Shown here: piece by piece, positions 50,196 to 62,800 of the stretch
How positions within the stretch are numbered: the stretch's first letter is position 1
How the letters are laid out: each line of letters begins with the position of its first letter
Assembly (NCBI RefSeq): GCF_003945595.2
Contig: NW_024104376.1
Location: forward strand, 496,001 to 560,000
DNA length: 64,000 nt
Source of the DNA: Pipra filicauda
Taxonomy: Eukaryota > Chordata > Aves > Passeriformes > Pipridae
Direction: 5' to 3'
Position numbers and translations under genes: made by a program
The notes under the pieces: generated by a model
What the model was told of the DNA's origin: nothing
What the model saw: the letters and a program-made list of their open reading frames with translations, nothing else
The model's database searches: none

Positions 50196-52650
50196 GTAAT
50201 TCTGTATTCATTTAACTCTGAACAGTTGCATTAGATTAGGGGACAGATTGCAATGAGAAAGAAATACATTCCTCTTTTTCAACACTTTTGGGCACTTAGT
50301 ATAAACATTATTTAGCCTTATTTTTAAAATTATATATGGACAAATGTAGAGAGTAACTGTGTGATGAGTTGGTTGTACCATCTGTGGAGGTGAGATTTCA
50401 CATATTGACATGCCAAAGTCAAAAGACTGGCAGGTGTAGTTGGGATGGCAACTTGGATCAGCTAATGAGAGGAAGGAAAAATGCCAACCCAATCACTTGA
50501 GCACAGAGCAATTCCTTATCTACAAATAAACAAGGTAAGTTATGAAGTGACTCAATAAACAGCTTTGAACAGCACTGAAGACTAAGCATCGAAGCAAGAC
50601 TTAGCTCAAAATGGCCATTTAAGCTGAAAGCACGGGTTTGGGACACTTCTAATTCAGCCTCATACAGAGATGGAGAGACTGGTCTGTGCATCCCAGGGCT
50701 GTCTTCCTGCTCATCCCTGCATGCAGGTCTCTCCATTCTCAGTTAAGAAAAACTTGTCAGGTTTCAGCTCTGGCCACCCTAGCAGCTCCCTTAGTTCACC
50801 AGGAGGAAGATAACAGGTACCTTTACTGTGTAATCTCCAATTATCTCACCTAGAATTCAACCTCATTAGTAACACACACCATTTGTACATGTGATTAACC
50901 ATAGGCAAGCTCTGCCTGGGGGCTGGATACCTTTGTAGGCTGTGCTTGTTTTCCCATAATTTCTTTCATCCCTAACTCCCACTACTTTCTTGGAGAAAGG
51001 TGATAAAAGTTGATGGAATGTGAGCTGAGTCAGTTCCCTACCTGCACTTGCATTTAAAGTAGAATGTGGTAGAAAACTATAATGCAGTTTATGGACCTCA
51101 TCCTTCAGTAGCTCAGCCCTGGTTTTTACAGAACACTGAGGCCCCAAGTGAGCACAGCTCTCTGCACACACGTGCAAGGGAGAGCCTGGCACACACAGCT
51201 GCCATTCAGAAAGATATTATTACAGCTAAATACAGGTAATTAATGCCTGTGCCACAAGATTAATTTCCCTACTGGTACTTGGCTGTGAACACCCACATTA
51301 ATTTACCCCAAATGTGAACTCCCTGTGCCCTCCCTGGCTGGCACACTCCTGCCCATGTGTTGTACTGACACATGTGTTCTCCGAGACACGGTGGGTGACC
51401 TGCAGGTCCTGTGGAAGTGACTGAGAAGGTCACTGACAGAAAATCAGCCTTCAAGCAATTCTGCCTGTGTTGTCTCAGAAAGACTTTGAGCCTCCTGTTA
51501 GTTAATTTGTTTAAACTTTATATCTAAAATGCCATTTACTGGCACCCCACTGACCAGAATACTTCTGGTGTCATTGGTCGTACAGTCACTTGCTGGGCAT
51601 ACCTTGATAATAATAAGTAACTAACTGGTGGGCACTACCAACTTATAAAAGTATTATTCAAGATTTGTATGTTTGCCAAAAAAAGTAAGACACAGACAGT
51701 TAAGATTTCCTCCAAAATCCAGTCTCTGAATAATCAAGAGTGTCTCGTATTTTTTCCAGACCATCTAAGGAACTGAAGTTGCTGACTGGAGTATTCAGCA
51801 CATGATGAATAGCTGATGCCACCCATATCTTACCAATACACCCTCTGTACTGTGTCCTTGGACAGAAAAGAGCATTTACTGCAACCTAGTGCTTTTAAAA
51901 ACACTTTCACTTGTTAACGAAATGTTACTGACTTGGAAATGCAGGCTGCATATTCACAGGGTAGAAATGTTTCCTAGGATAAGCCCACCTGAATGCCAAA
52001 GAAATGCCTGATAGCAAACCATTATTTCATGTAATGAAATATGATTATAAACAAACCAATGTTTTTCTTCCCATATGATGCTTGTATAAAACAAATATAG
52101 AAAACTCAAATTCTCCTCACCAAACATTGCCAAATTTTGCAGGTAACATCTTCCACAACACCGAAAACAACAGGTGCTTCACTTACTTACACAACAGATT
52201 TGGCTTGAGGGCTTTCCATGCAGAAAAGCAGTAAGGAATTTCAGGGAAGTAGCTTGCAAAAGCAAAGTAATTTTTAAGACTTTTTTGCATCATTCAACAC
52301 TTAAGTTCAGTTTCCTCACTTGGTTTTCATAATAAAAATGTTGCTGCTTTGTTCTGTAATATGTTCTTTAAAGTAAGTAATCGTGTTCTGGTGGCTTGAA
52401 TCAAAATCAAATTTGTGCTGAAGGGTGGAAAAAAGGAAGAGTATCTCCCTGTAATCCACCTTTACTGCCTGTTATTTCAACAAGCTCTTTAGTGAAATCA
52501 GCTATGCTGGGTCAAAGCTTGAGGATGAAAAACCATGGCTGGTGACCAAAATTATTGACTGCTCTTGCTGCATAGAACTCAAGTTTTGTAGCTTTTAGAG
52601 TGAGATACTTCATTTTAGTAATCAATGCACTGTTTCTATGAGATGCAAAT
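50196..52650. other. Intergenic region between COL14A1 and the putative MRPL13 3' end
   Basis: No gene, repeat family or RNA recognised. The open frames are short and unrelated to any protein I know. Confidence 0.5.
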
Positions 52651-52659
52651 ATTCATTAA

Positions 52660-52940
52660 AAAGGTATCAATTCTTTAATAATAGTATCAAACCAAATGTC
52701 ACTAATAAATACCAGATCATACAGTGCAGAGTACAGGTGGTATTAACAAGATAATATCTATTTTTATCTGTTTCAAATACAGTCATTTTCATAATCTTGC
52801 CAAATCAAGTTTGCTAACAGCTGTTAGAAACATTCAGTATAGAAGAGTTGACTGAGATGCACAGATGCTTCCATGTTAGAAGACTTTTCTTTCAAGGAGG
52901 AGAGACATTCCTGATGGCACTTCTTCTCCACTTATTGCTA
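52660..52940 (-). other. MRPL13: Possible MRPL13 3' UTR
   Basis: This follows the tentative stop on the minus strand. ATTAAA at about 52672-52677 could be its poly(A) signal. The call depends wholly on the exon call at 52941-52965. Confidence 0.25.
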
Positions 52941-52965
52941 TTACTTCCATCGAAAATCTTTAGGT
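52941..52965 (-). CDS. MRPL13: Possible last coding exon of MRPL13 (mitochondrial ribosomal protein L13), partial
   Basis: On the minus strand an acceptor with a long T tract (TTTGTTTTTTTCCAG, about 52966-52980) leads into a short frame PKDFRWK with TAA at 52943-52941 (one base completes the previous codon). Family members end in a Pro-x-Asp-Tyr/Phe-Arg motif (human PPEDYRL, from memory), which this resembles. In mammals MRPL13 lies just beyond COL14A1 on the opposite strand, as here. I found none of the upstream exons between 53000 and 64000, so its intron would have to exceed 11 kb. Tentative. Confidence 0.35.
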
Positions 52966-54017
52966 CTGGAAAAAAACAAAAAAAAGTGTTTTAAGAAATG
53001 TGTGGCACTACAGTGGCTTTGCTTTAAGGCTGCAGTAGCAGCCAGGTCTAGTTTTATTTCCTTCTTCTGGTGCTTGAAGTTTTTTTGACAAAGAATATTT
53101 TCTGGATTAAATAAAAAAGACAGAACAAATTAAAGAAATTTCCTAAGACCTCTAAGAATTTGCAGACATCAGGACTAGTTGGTCAAGGTGTTTCTTACGA
53201 GCCACTCCTACTTTCCCAAGCAAAACAAAAAGCATCTTGAACTGAGTGCAGTCTCACAGTGTTTTAAACACTGGCACTAATTTGTCTCCACTTTTAAAAA
53301 CTGAACAATCTCCGCAAAAGATGGCAAGTTTTAAGTTAACAGCACAGTTCACCACAACACTGCTGGAATAGTTAAAATTGATGATTTTAAAAAACAACCC
53401 TACTTTGAATCTTAAAGGTTCTGCAATCCCCTCTGCTTGGATGACAATTGTGAAAAACTGAATTCAGACAGCAGCAGACTGCTGAATTTTGTTCATCAAT
53501 AGAAATGAAAGGCAGACAGCAATGGAAGCAGGGAGTTTACTTTGGAGATTGAGAGTTTACATGGCTGCAGAGATGCCATACAGAAATCCAATACTTAATC
53601 AGTCTTATGTTGCTGTTCTAGAATTTCTCAAGCAATATCATTGCAAAGTCATTCATGCAATTCTTGTATGAGCCTGTAGGTTCTTATGTGAAAGCAACTC
53701 TGGAAATCAGTCTGTGCTATTTCAAGTGTATTGTATAAAATCTGATGATTGTATAAATTTTACAGAACAACCATAAAAAAGAGTTAGTGTTCATACTGTG
53801 ATGTATCACAAGGCTTCTTTGTTTTCCATTTAAATGGCATATTCTAACATTTGGACTTGTACTTTTTGTGCAAGACAGAACTGCTGTAAGCTCCATATAT
53901 GTTGTTTAGATACTTGTTTAATGTTGGACTTGAATATAGTCAATGTTGTGTACCTTGTGGCTGGTACACACCGGAAAGTCAAGTCACACTTCATAGAATC
54001 CGGGATTTCAGTACTTG
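52966..54017. other. Non-coding stretch, possibly MRPL13 intron
   Basis: Nothing recognised beyond short A/T runs. Confidence 0.4.
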
Positions 54018-54090
54018 CACATATTCATAGAATCACAGAATGGTTTGGGTTGGAAGGAACCTTAAAGATCATTTAGTTCCAACTCCTCAG
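54018..54090 (-). mobile_element. CR1 3'-end fragment
   Basis: CATAGAATCACAGAATGG followed by GGGTTGGAAGGAACCTTAAA is the reverse complement of the CR1 3' terminus including its ATTCT microsatellite. Only the last 70 bp or so remain. Confidence 0.85.
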
Positions 54091-55429
54091 CCATTCCACA
54101 TTTTGTCACTTAGATCTCAGCCACGCAGACCAGCATAGGTATTTAATTATATCAAACTGTATGTGGAGTAGTAAGAGTGCAGGATTTTGAAAACCTATCA
54201 GCAGTGACTTAAAGGTTTTATCACTGCATCCATCCTAGATGGGTGGACAGTGCTGAAAGATTTTAGGCAACGCAGCATGGCAAAGACATCCCTGTCTTCC
54301 AGTTTACAGTTATTACTCTGGTTTTTCATAGGCCAATTCATCCTCTTGTGTGTTGCTCAAAGGATTTTGCATTTTTCTATGAATAGCTCACTTAAAACTT
54401 CACTCCAGGATTATGCTTGAGTGCTGCAGAACTATGGGTCTCACAGTACTTTGTTGTGGGGTGGAAATCCATTTTTTTCTTTCTTGCTTGTAGTCTGCAT
54501 TTCAACTGTAATGCCCATTGTCTTAAAAGTTAAATGCATGAAACACTGGACTCTTAGTTTGCAGTCTTACAAAGTTAATGAAGCTTAAAGGCAGGATTTT
54601 CTACACTGAAACAGTTGTGTGAACAAATACAAAAGTTTTTAAAGCCTTTTCTATTGCCACAGTACTTGTACTTGGCTTTTGGACTGCTTTTGAAGAGTCC
54701 TTGGCACTAGGAAAGCTAAGCCTTGAAAAACTCTGCCTTTGGCAAAAGCGTTATAGGCACTTTGTCAGACAAAGAGTATGAACCACAAAACCCTTGTCTA
54801 CCCAGGGTGAATTATGAACTACTTGTGAACAGTAATGGATGACTGCTCATTGATAAATGACATGAATCCATGCAAGAGTGTTCTTCGATGGCAGTGCTCT
54901 TGCCCTTCCTCAGCAAAGCCCTGAGTTTATGCATTTGGAACAAAGAAAATGCAACCTTCTTGAAGAGACAGTTCAGAAATTCACGCAAAGGCAAGACTTC
55001 ACATAGCTGCTTGTTTGTTTTTTTTTTAAAGTAACATTCTTGGGAGGGAAGAAACCACAACTTTGCTGTATATTGACAGCAGACTCCAAGGCAAGGGGAA
55101 ATAGGTGGCAGAATGTGAAATCCCTGAAATCTGTGCTGAAAGGCAAAGTGTTGTGGGTTCACTGAAAATATGCAACATTAGTCTCTGCAGTAGATGTCTG
55201 CCACCAAAAAAAGTAAAAAATATCTGTCCCACTAACATTTTTATACTCCACATAAAGAGCTTTAAGACACAGTTCAGCAAATTCTAGGCAAAATACTTAG
55301 CAAATTAAATTAACATCCTGTTCATTACACCAGGCCTCTGAGTGCTTCTCTCTTAACAAATATGTTACCACTAAGTAAAAGGAACTGAAGAACTGGTCCT
55401 ATGCTCTGATTACAGCTTTTAAACCCCTT

Positions 55430-55585
55430 AATGCTGCCCAGGGAGGTCATGGAGTCTCCCTCTCTGTAGACATTCAAAACCCATCCGGATGTGTTCCTGT
55501 GTCACCTGCTCTGGGTGACCCTGCCTTGGCAGGGGGGTTGGACTGGATGATCTCCAACCCGAACGACTCCGTGATTCTGTAAATT
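55430..55585 (+). mobile_element. CR1 3'-end fragment
   Basis: CTGCCCAGGGAGGTCATGGA, then TTGGCAGGGGGGTTGGACTG and a terminal GTGATTCTGT. Typical CR1 3' end in plus orientation. Confidence 0.9.
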
Positions 55586-55749
55586 CTCTCAACTTTTATC
55601 CATACTCACAGCTATCAGAAGACAAATACAGCTGATGTAAATGCTGACAATCCACAGTCACTGAACTTCACAAAAGAGATAAACCTGCACATACAACCAG
55701 TTCATAGGATCAGTTTTTATGATGGAGAACAAAAGGGTCTTAGTGGTGC

Positions 55750-55832
55750 CCAAAATTACTGGGGGTCCTGGTGGAAAACAAGCTGTCCATAAGCCAGCAG
55801 TGTGCCCTTGTGGCCAAGAAGGATTTGTAGCT
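55750..55832 (+). mobile_element. CR1 internal fragment
   Basis: ACTGGGGGTCCTGGTGGA followed by CAGTGTGCCCTTGTGGCCAA. It belongs to the same CR1 region as the start of the fragment at 56225, but breaks off after about 80 bp. Confidence 0.75.
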
Positions 55833-56224
55833 CTGGATAGTCTTTTCATACCTATTATTTGAATGTAATGCAAATCACGGGCTAACTGTACACTGTATGT
55901 AAAGGATAAAATGTCCACTTGTGAAGAAACTGTTAAAGGCTGGATCCACAGAAAATACAAAATGTTGGTGGAATTAAGGATCAAATGGAACAGTTATTTA
56001 AACTCTCAGAAATAATGTGCTATACTTGCGGGATTCCGAAGATACCCTATATATCCAGGTTATTTTTTGTGATTTAAAATTGAGAGCAATTTGTGAAATC
56101 TCACTGAATCACAAAGCTGACTTACTCTTTCTCAAAATAAGAGCCATTCAGATATATTAAGATACTCAAAAGATTAGCTGGAGGGGATAATTCAGATATG
56201 CAAATGTCTCAGGTACCACTCACC

Positions 56225-56870
56225 CATAAAAGATTTGGGGGTCCTGGTGGACACCAAGTTGAACGTGAATCAGCAGTGTGCCCTTGCTGCCAAGAAAGCC
56301 AATGTCATCCTACGCTGCATTAGGCTAAGTACTGCCCGCAGGTCAAGGGAGGTGATCCTGCCCCTCTGATCAGTGCTAGTGAGGCCTCACCTGGAGTGCT
56401 GTGTCCAGTTCTGGGCTCCCCAGTACAAGAGAGACATGAACACACTGCAGAGTCCAACAAAGGGCCACAAAGTTAATTGTGGGATTATGGGACTGGAGCA
56501 CCTCACATAGTCAGGCTGAGAGAGCTCTGACTGTTCAGCCTGGAGAAAGGAAGGCTCTGGGGGATGTCACTAATGTATACAAATACCTGAAGGGAGTGTG
56601 TGAAGAGGACAGAGTGGAAGACACTGACAAGACTGAGAAAATGGACACAAACTGAAACACAGGAGGTACCGTCTGAACATCAGGAAACACTTTTTTGCTA
56701 TGAGAGTGACCAAGCACTGGAACAGGTTGCTCAGAAAGACTGGAGTCTCCATTCCATCCTTGGTGACAGTCCTGGGCAAATGGCTCTAAGTGGCCCTGCT
56801 TGAGCCAAGGGTTTGGACCAGATAATCTCCAGAGGTCCCAACTACTTAGTCCTAGCCTTCTGTACAATGA
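56225..56870 (+). mobile_element. CR1 LINE 3' fragment, about 650 bp
   Basis: TTTGGGGGTCCTGGTGGACA, AGGCCTCACCTGGAGTGCTG, then GAACAGGTTGCTCAGAAA and GGACCAGATAATCTCCAGAG, in the order of the CR1 3' end. 5' truncated. The open frames here on both strands are repeat-derived. Confidence 0.92.
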
Positions 56871-59800
56871 TGCAGTTAAAACTGCTTTTCAGACAAAACT
56901 GTAACTGTGAAATCTGCATAGACACTGAAGACAGAATTTACAATGGCAAACTTTAGCCCAAGGACGCAAGTCTTTTCAAGTCATCTCTAAAGTCAGTGAA
57001 GAAAGGCAGGACTTCCCCAGAATACTTTACTTAAAGATTCATTCTAGTTATTCCAAATGGAGCTTAGACTACCTGTTTGATTAATACTGAAATCTGGTGA
57101 TCATACATGTGCTTCCCTAACCACCCCCACCAACTCTAACATACACCACTTTGTGCAGCTGCATAAAACAAGCTTATCTTTAATCTAGCTCAGTCCCCTG
57201 ATTCTCCATTCTGTTGCCACACAAGCAGAATGGAAAGGTGGGAAAAGTGATGGATGATATTTAAAACCTAGCCTTTTTGCTGGAAAAAATGCTAATGAAG
57301 CTATGAGCTCAGCCTTTGAATCTCAGAGGGCAAACAGAAACTAACAGCACAGAAAGAACTACTTGTATAGTTGCAACTACGATGGGACCCCCCACTCCAC
57401 AGAACATTCAATATTCTTTTCAGTGTGATGTGAAATGTCCTTTTCCAAGGGTATTTTTCCTGTCAAAGTGGACAGGACAGAGACCCTTTCCAATAGTTAA
57501 ATGTGTTCAACTTTCAACTCCTGGAGTGAATATTTATTTCCATCAACTGTGAACAGACTTGCTGCACAGCTCCATCTTTATTAAATTCTTGTCAGCACAT
57601 TCCAGCAATGATGTTTCCTTTCGCCTAGCAATGTTTTGTGGAGGTAAAACAGCCTCAGAAAAAATAAAATGAGGGGTGTATATGTGTGTGTGTTACTCCG
57701 TGAACACCAGATCTAAGGGATCAACAGTCTGTGTTATAATGCAACTAATTTGATTTCAAAAATATATAGGACAGTTTCACCACCTTATTTCTTGGCAAGC
57801 AAGAGAACACCTTATAATACAGTCCTTACAGTAGACAGGTGAAAAATAGCATTACTTACCTCACAGAAATAATAAGGTTAAGACTTTAGAGTAATATATG
57901 ACAGTGTCTATTTTATATGTAAAGCAGTCATTTTACAATCCAATCCTTTAAAAATATTTTCTCTTAATTTTTAATAACTCAGAATTTTTAATAATTCAGA
58001 ATATCTCTTCAAAACTACATATCTTAACCCAAATTACTTTGTTTTTTAGAACTTCTAAATGCATTGGGATTAGCTATATATTTTCTACCATATAATTTAT
58101 GGCAGATGTTGCCCTTCCTTCTTCTTCCAAAAGAAGTTACACACCTGCCTAGTTTCTTCAACCACATGCTGCTGATAAATAGCACTTGATAACGACCCTA
58201 TCTTCTTTCAAACTCAAAACCCCTCGACAGTCATCTCTCCATAAACAATCCCTACCCACACTGCTTTGTTGATATTTTCCATTGTCTAATACTTTCCAAA
58301 ACAAGTTGTATGAAGTCAAATTTCATGGAGTTAACTACAGTCATTTGTGTGCTTGCAAGCCTGCGTTAATGACTGCTAACTTATGTTTTCAAACATGCCT
58401 CTGCTGAGGAATAGGACTGTCAGTGCTGCAGAAGAAGTGAGTGACCTGTCAATACCTGCTCTTGACTCAGCAATGCACACCTGGTGCAGAAACTTTGAAG
58501 ATCTCAAATTGCATTTTTCTCTTCATCTGTGGGCAATTATCTCAGCATTGGAGAACGTGACCCAGAGAGCTGGGGTTCCCTGGACTTTCTGCAATCTCAC
58601 CAGCAAAAACAAAGAGTGTTCAGAAAGGATTTACCCTTGCTTCAGCACTGCAAAAGGTCAGTGCCTTAGGGCTAAGTAATGCCACAGGCTAATAAACTGA
58701 CAGAGATGAGAGCAGTGGTACAAGAGCAAAAGTTGAAAAGGACAGGCTTAGAATTCTGTTAAGATATTACTGCTTCCATGAATGAGAGAAACCACTCCAG
58801 ATACATTAACCCCCCCTAAAAATTAATAAACATCCTGTATGAAAGGCACATCCATCTCTTCCATTCACAGTCTTCACAATGCTCCCTATTACCTGAAAAA
58901 TTTTATGTCTGGTAGGCTTCCCACTTGCATGGGTTATCCATCAAAAACAAAACCAAAAAAGTATCAGTCTTAACTCAGAGTTACTGAAATGTTTTAAGAG
59001 TAACTCATGCCAGAGAGTTTTAGGTCTGTGGCCGCTATGGTAGCTTTTTTCCCACTGTTTTTTTTTTTTCCCACTTTCTCCCATCCTGTTTCCTGCTGAA
59101 CAGTGGAGAGTTCCCCAAACAACTGAAGGAGTCTTCAGCATGACTGTGTAGTTTTACAGAAGCTCTCCATGATTTTCTTACACAAATGTCAAGAATTTTA
59201 AGAAACAAGGATAAAATCTCTCTAAACTTGGCTGAAAAACTAAAACATGCAAAGAAATGTGGTTTAATTGGTGTTAAAGTACTTCTAAACTACCCCTACT
59301 TTTTTTTAAGTAGTTAACCAGTGATATCCACTGGGTCATAAATGTATCGTTTAGGAGAGTTTATAAACAGCACAGTTTCAAAGAGATGACAGATAGGGGA
59401 AGATCAATTAGTGAAAAGATTTTGTGGACTGATCATGCCACTTAGTATTTAGCCCTCAGCCACTCTTTGATCCAATTGGTCTGTGGTAGGAGGCATGCTG
59501 GATCTGTATTACTGCAATGCTCTTCTTCGTAATTATGGAAATCACAATCATAGGAATGTGGAATTATTGCTAACTGATGACAGTCATTTGCTTACACAGG
59601 ATAGTTCTATGGCTCAACTTTCATATTCCCTCATTAAGGGCAAGAGGTGGGTTTTAGCCTTTTCTCATAAGAAAGGGTTCCAAATAATTTGTTTTTGTAT
59701 AAAACTCATGCACAATACACACAGCATGAAATTCGTGGTCCATCTGGCACATATTTTAAGGTTAATTTATGAATAAACTATGAAATTTTGAGTATCTTAA

Positions 59801-62800
59801 GACTCCTTCTTATGGACAAACTTCAAGACAGAGCCAAGATTTACTGTAAACTCTAAAACAAAAGACATATATATATTTTTCAGGTACACTCTGCAAGTTG
59901 AGCCAAAGTCAATAGGTATTAGGTAAGTGCACTATAGCTAAAGGGCATTTTTGAATATGTCACCTTTTTCACTAACCACACTAGTAAATCAAAAAACAAG
60001 GATTAGACATGGTTGTCATTCTCTGTAAAACCAAATTATGTGGTTGCACTCAAATATCAACAGTTTGGAGCTGGGGGGGGGAGATGAATCGTTTTTCTAC
60101 TCAAGGTGTACCTACTATCCCAGGGTAGCTCTGTGCCTCTGGTAAAATAATCAGTGAAACAACTAATGACATTTAAACTATCATTAAATTTCCAATAACC
60201 ACCGTGGCCTATCCTAAACCATGAACTTGTTCTGCCTGGGGCATAAGAGCCTTTTCCATGTTGGTGTAGTTCTCATGAAGACTTGGCTAAAAAGCATTTC
60301 TACAAGTATAACTAATTTTCCTTGGAGAATAAACCACAGTTACAGAAGCTGCTTTTTGTAACAAAATAGAGTAAGAAAAGACGATACTGCTATGACAGTA
60401 CAGCCATCGTGATTAACCCTCTTCTGCACAAACACTTAAGATTTACCTTTTGTGGTCCTGAGCTGCAGCTTATTTTCTTTTTTTCTACATAAAACTACCA
60501 CTTGCTTTAATTCTTAACAAGTGTCCTTAAGTCAAGTTACCTAAACCAATGTTACATGCATTTCGGTACTCCTAGTGAAATTAAGAATGGCTTATTACAA
60601 TTTAAAATAAAGTGGCCACAACCCAGTTTCTATAAAAAGAAATTATGCAAAACTGATCTAAGATGTTTAAAAATTACTGTAATTTCCAAATTTTGACGTG
60701 GATCACATTATTTCTGGCTGGAAAATGATTTAAGTTAAATCAATGCAAAGTTCACCTAAATTTCATCTTGGTATGACAATGCTTTTTGCAAATGAAAGGT
60801 TTCTCTTTAAGTGATATATTCTGCTAAAAACTGTATGATTGTAGAAAGAACAGCATTGCACACTTGGCTTTGGACAAAGAATTACGTTATTCTTCAAATA
60901 AATAGAGGACTGGGTGAAGAAATGGTGAAATAATTTCCAGACTTGCTGTCAGCACCAGAAGTGAAAAAAGGAAATCTAGACATTTATAAAAGAGCAATTA
61001 AAAAATAATATAACTGTAATTTCACCTGGGCAAGTAGTTCAACAGTATCATTTACAACCATTTTCCTACTGCTTGTCAAATTTCCATTAATTTAGTTTCT
61101 ACTTTAGCATAGGAGATCAACAGATTTTAAGGGAAGGGAAAAGTAGCTTTAGAACTTTCTTTTTGGGAGCCTCTTCAGACAGCTCAAGTAAAAGGGCCCA
61201 GTTACCCATTCATTATCTCTGACCTTCAACTCTAATTTTAGATAGAATGTAAGCTGCCCCCAGGTAAAGGGTATGGGAATCAGTAGCACTGATGTGTTTC
61301 AGGTATGCCACAGAAAAGCCAGGAATTAATTTCAATTGGCTAAACAATCTGAACAGGAATTTGTTGGATTTTTAAGATAATTGAGCTACTGACCCTTCTC
61401 AATTAGTGCTCAGTTGCTGCCTGAAGTTAAAACCTCATGTAGAGGAGAGAAAATTGCTTCTTAAGTATCTGTGTGGCTTTTTGTCCACTGGAATGTAGAT
61501 CCAGCTCTGGTAGTCTGAAGTGTGAGACTTGGTTACCTTCAAATCTCCTGTTAAACAAAATGCTACACAAAATCCCAATATATTTTTATGCCCTTACTAT
61601 TAAAAAAAGTCACCAGTGATAGTTCCTAGATTTTACTGGGAGTTAATGACATCCAGTTAGTAAATGTAATTCTTAACGAGAACCGAAAAAGCCACAGAAA
61701 ATGAACTTCCAGAGGGATTCCTCAAAGAGTACATTGGAACAGAACTGGGCTATTGGCAGGAGAGCTTTTTCCTGGTTTATAGTTTGCTTTTAGGAAAAAG
61801 TAAGACCAGCTCCAGTCTTTTCTTACAGAAGTTTGTGTTGGCCACCTCTTCTCTCAGCACTGACACATGCCAGCCCTGCTTTGTGAGAGAAGATGAGCAC
61901 CCCAGTTGGAGGGGCAGTACTTATTCCCCACAGCCCAAAGATAAGAAACAAATATTACCATGCGAGACACTTGAAATTCAAACCCCAAAAAGCTGCAGCC
62001 ACATTCTACAACTAAGCAGGAACTAAGAAAAAGACTGGAGAAATACTTATTTTACTAGAGATTTTTTAAAGGCTAATAAATAAACTCGAGATGGTCCTTA
62101 TAAATATAGCTCAAGATCTCACCATCTCTGGAGGAGATCTTTATGGCTTTCCCTCTGCACTTCTCCATATAACTAGAGTAACCAATCCCACAATTTTTCC
62201 TTTATTTATATTTCATAGTAGGAAAAAAAGCATTTTATAAACTTAGTAATGACTGCAAGTTATAATTTGTAACCACAACACATCACTGGAAATACTCCAA
62301 ACATAATTTCTCTATGCAGTGAGGTGAGGTGTCTTTTAGTGTTGGCTCCTTGTGAAGTTATCTGAAGACATTAACAGACAAAAAAAACTCATAAAAAAAC
62401 CTGTCAGCATTTTGCATATATAAAAGTACTGTTCATAACATCATTTCAGCCACATAACCAGCATATCCCTGGCTTCTTCAGCTCTGTTACTCCATCCCAG
62501 AAATAATGTGGGTAACTAAAAATAGGAACCTACACTAGAAATTGTAGAATTGTGCAAGACAACAATTGCTGCAGCTCTTGTAAGAAAACAATCACAAAGG
62601 GCAGCTGTGGCTGAGAGGATCTCTAAATCCAGAAGCCTTTACATTTACCGATGCCCACAAATTTGTTTGCTGGGAACATGACAGTTGGTTTCTGGTTGGC
62701 TGAGTCTGGCAAGGCTGGTTTTAAGGACACAAAACCAGGGTGGAACTGGAGTAGAAGTTATCTTTAGCACAGAATGTGCATGAGCATTATCAGAGCCACC

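Noticed and set aside
57855..57900. Minus-strand donor-like GAG|GTAAGT as an MRPL13 exon end
   Set aside because: The sequence before it gives no MRPL13-like residues in any frame.
60425..60500. Minus-strand exon-like segment ending AAAAG|GTAAAT
   Set aside because: The frames contain stops or give Lys-rich text with no match to MRPL13.
61530..61565. Minus-strand 11-nt microexon-like segment between TTTAACAG and GTAACC
   Set aside because: Too short to judge, with no neighbouring exons.
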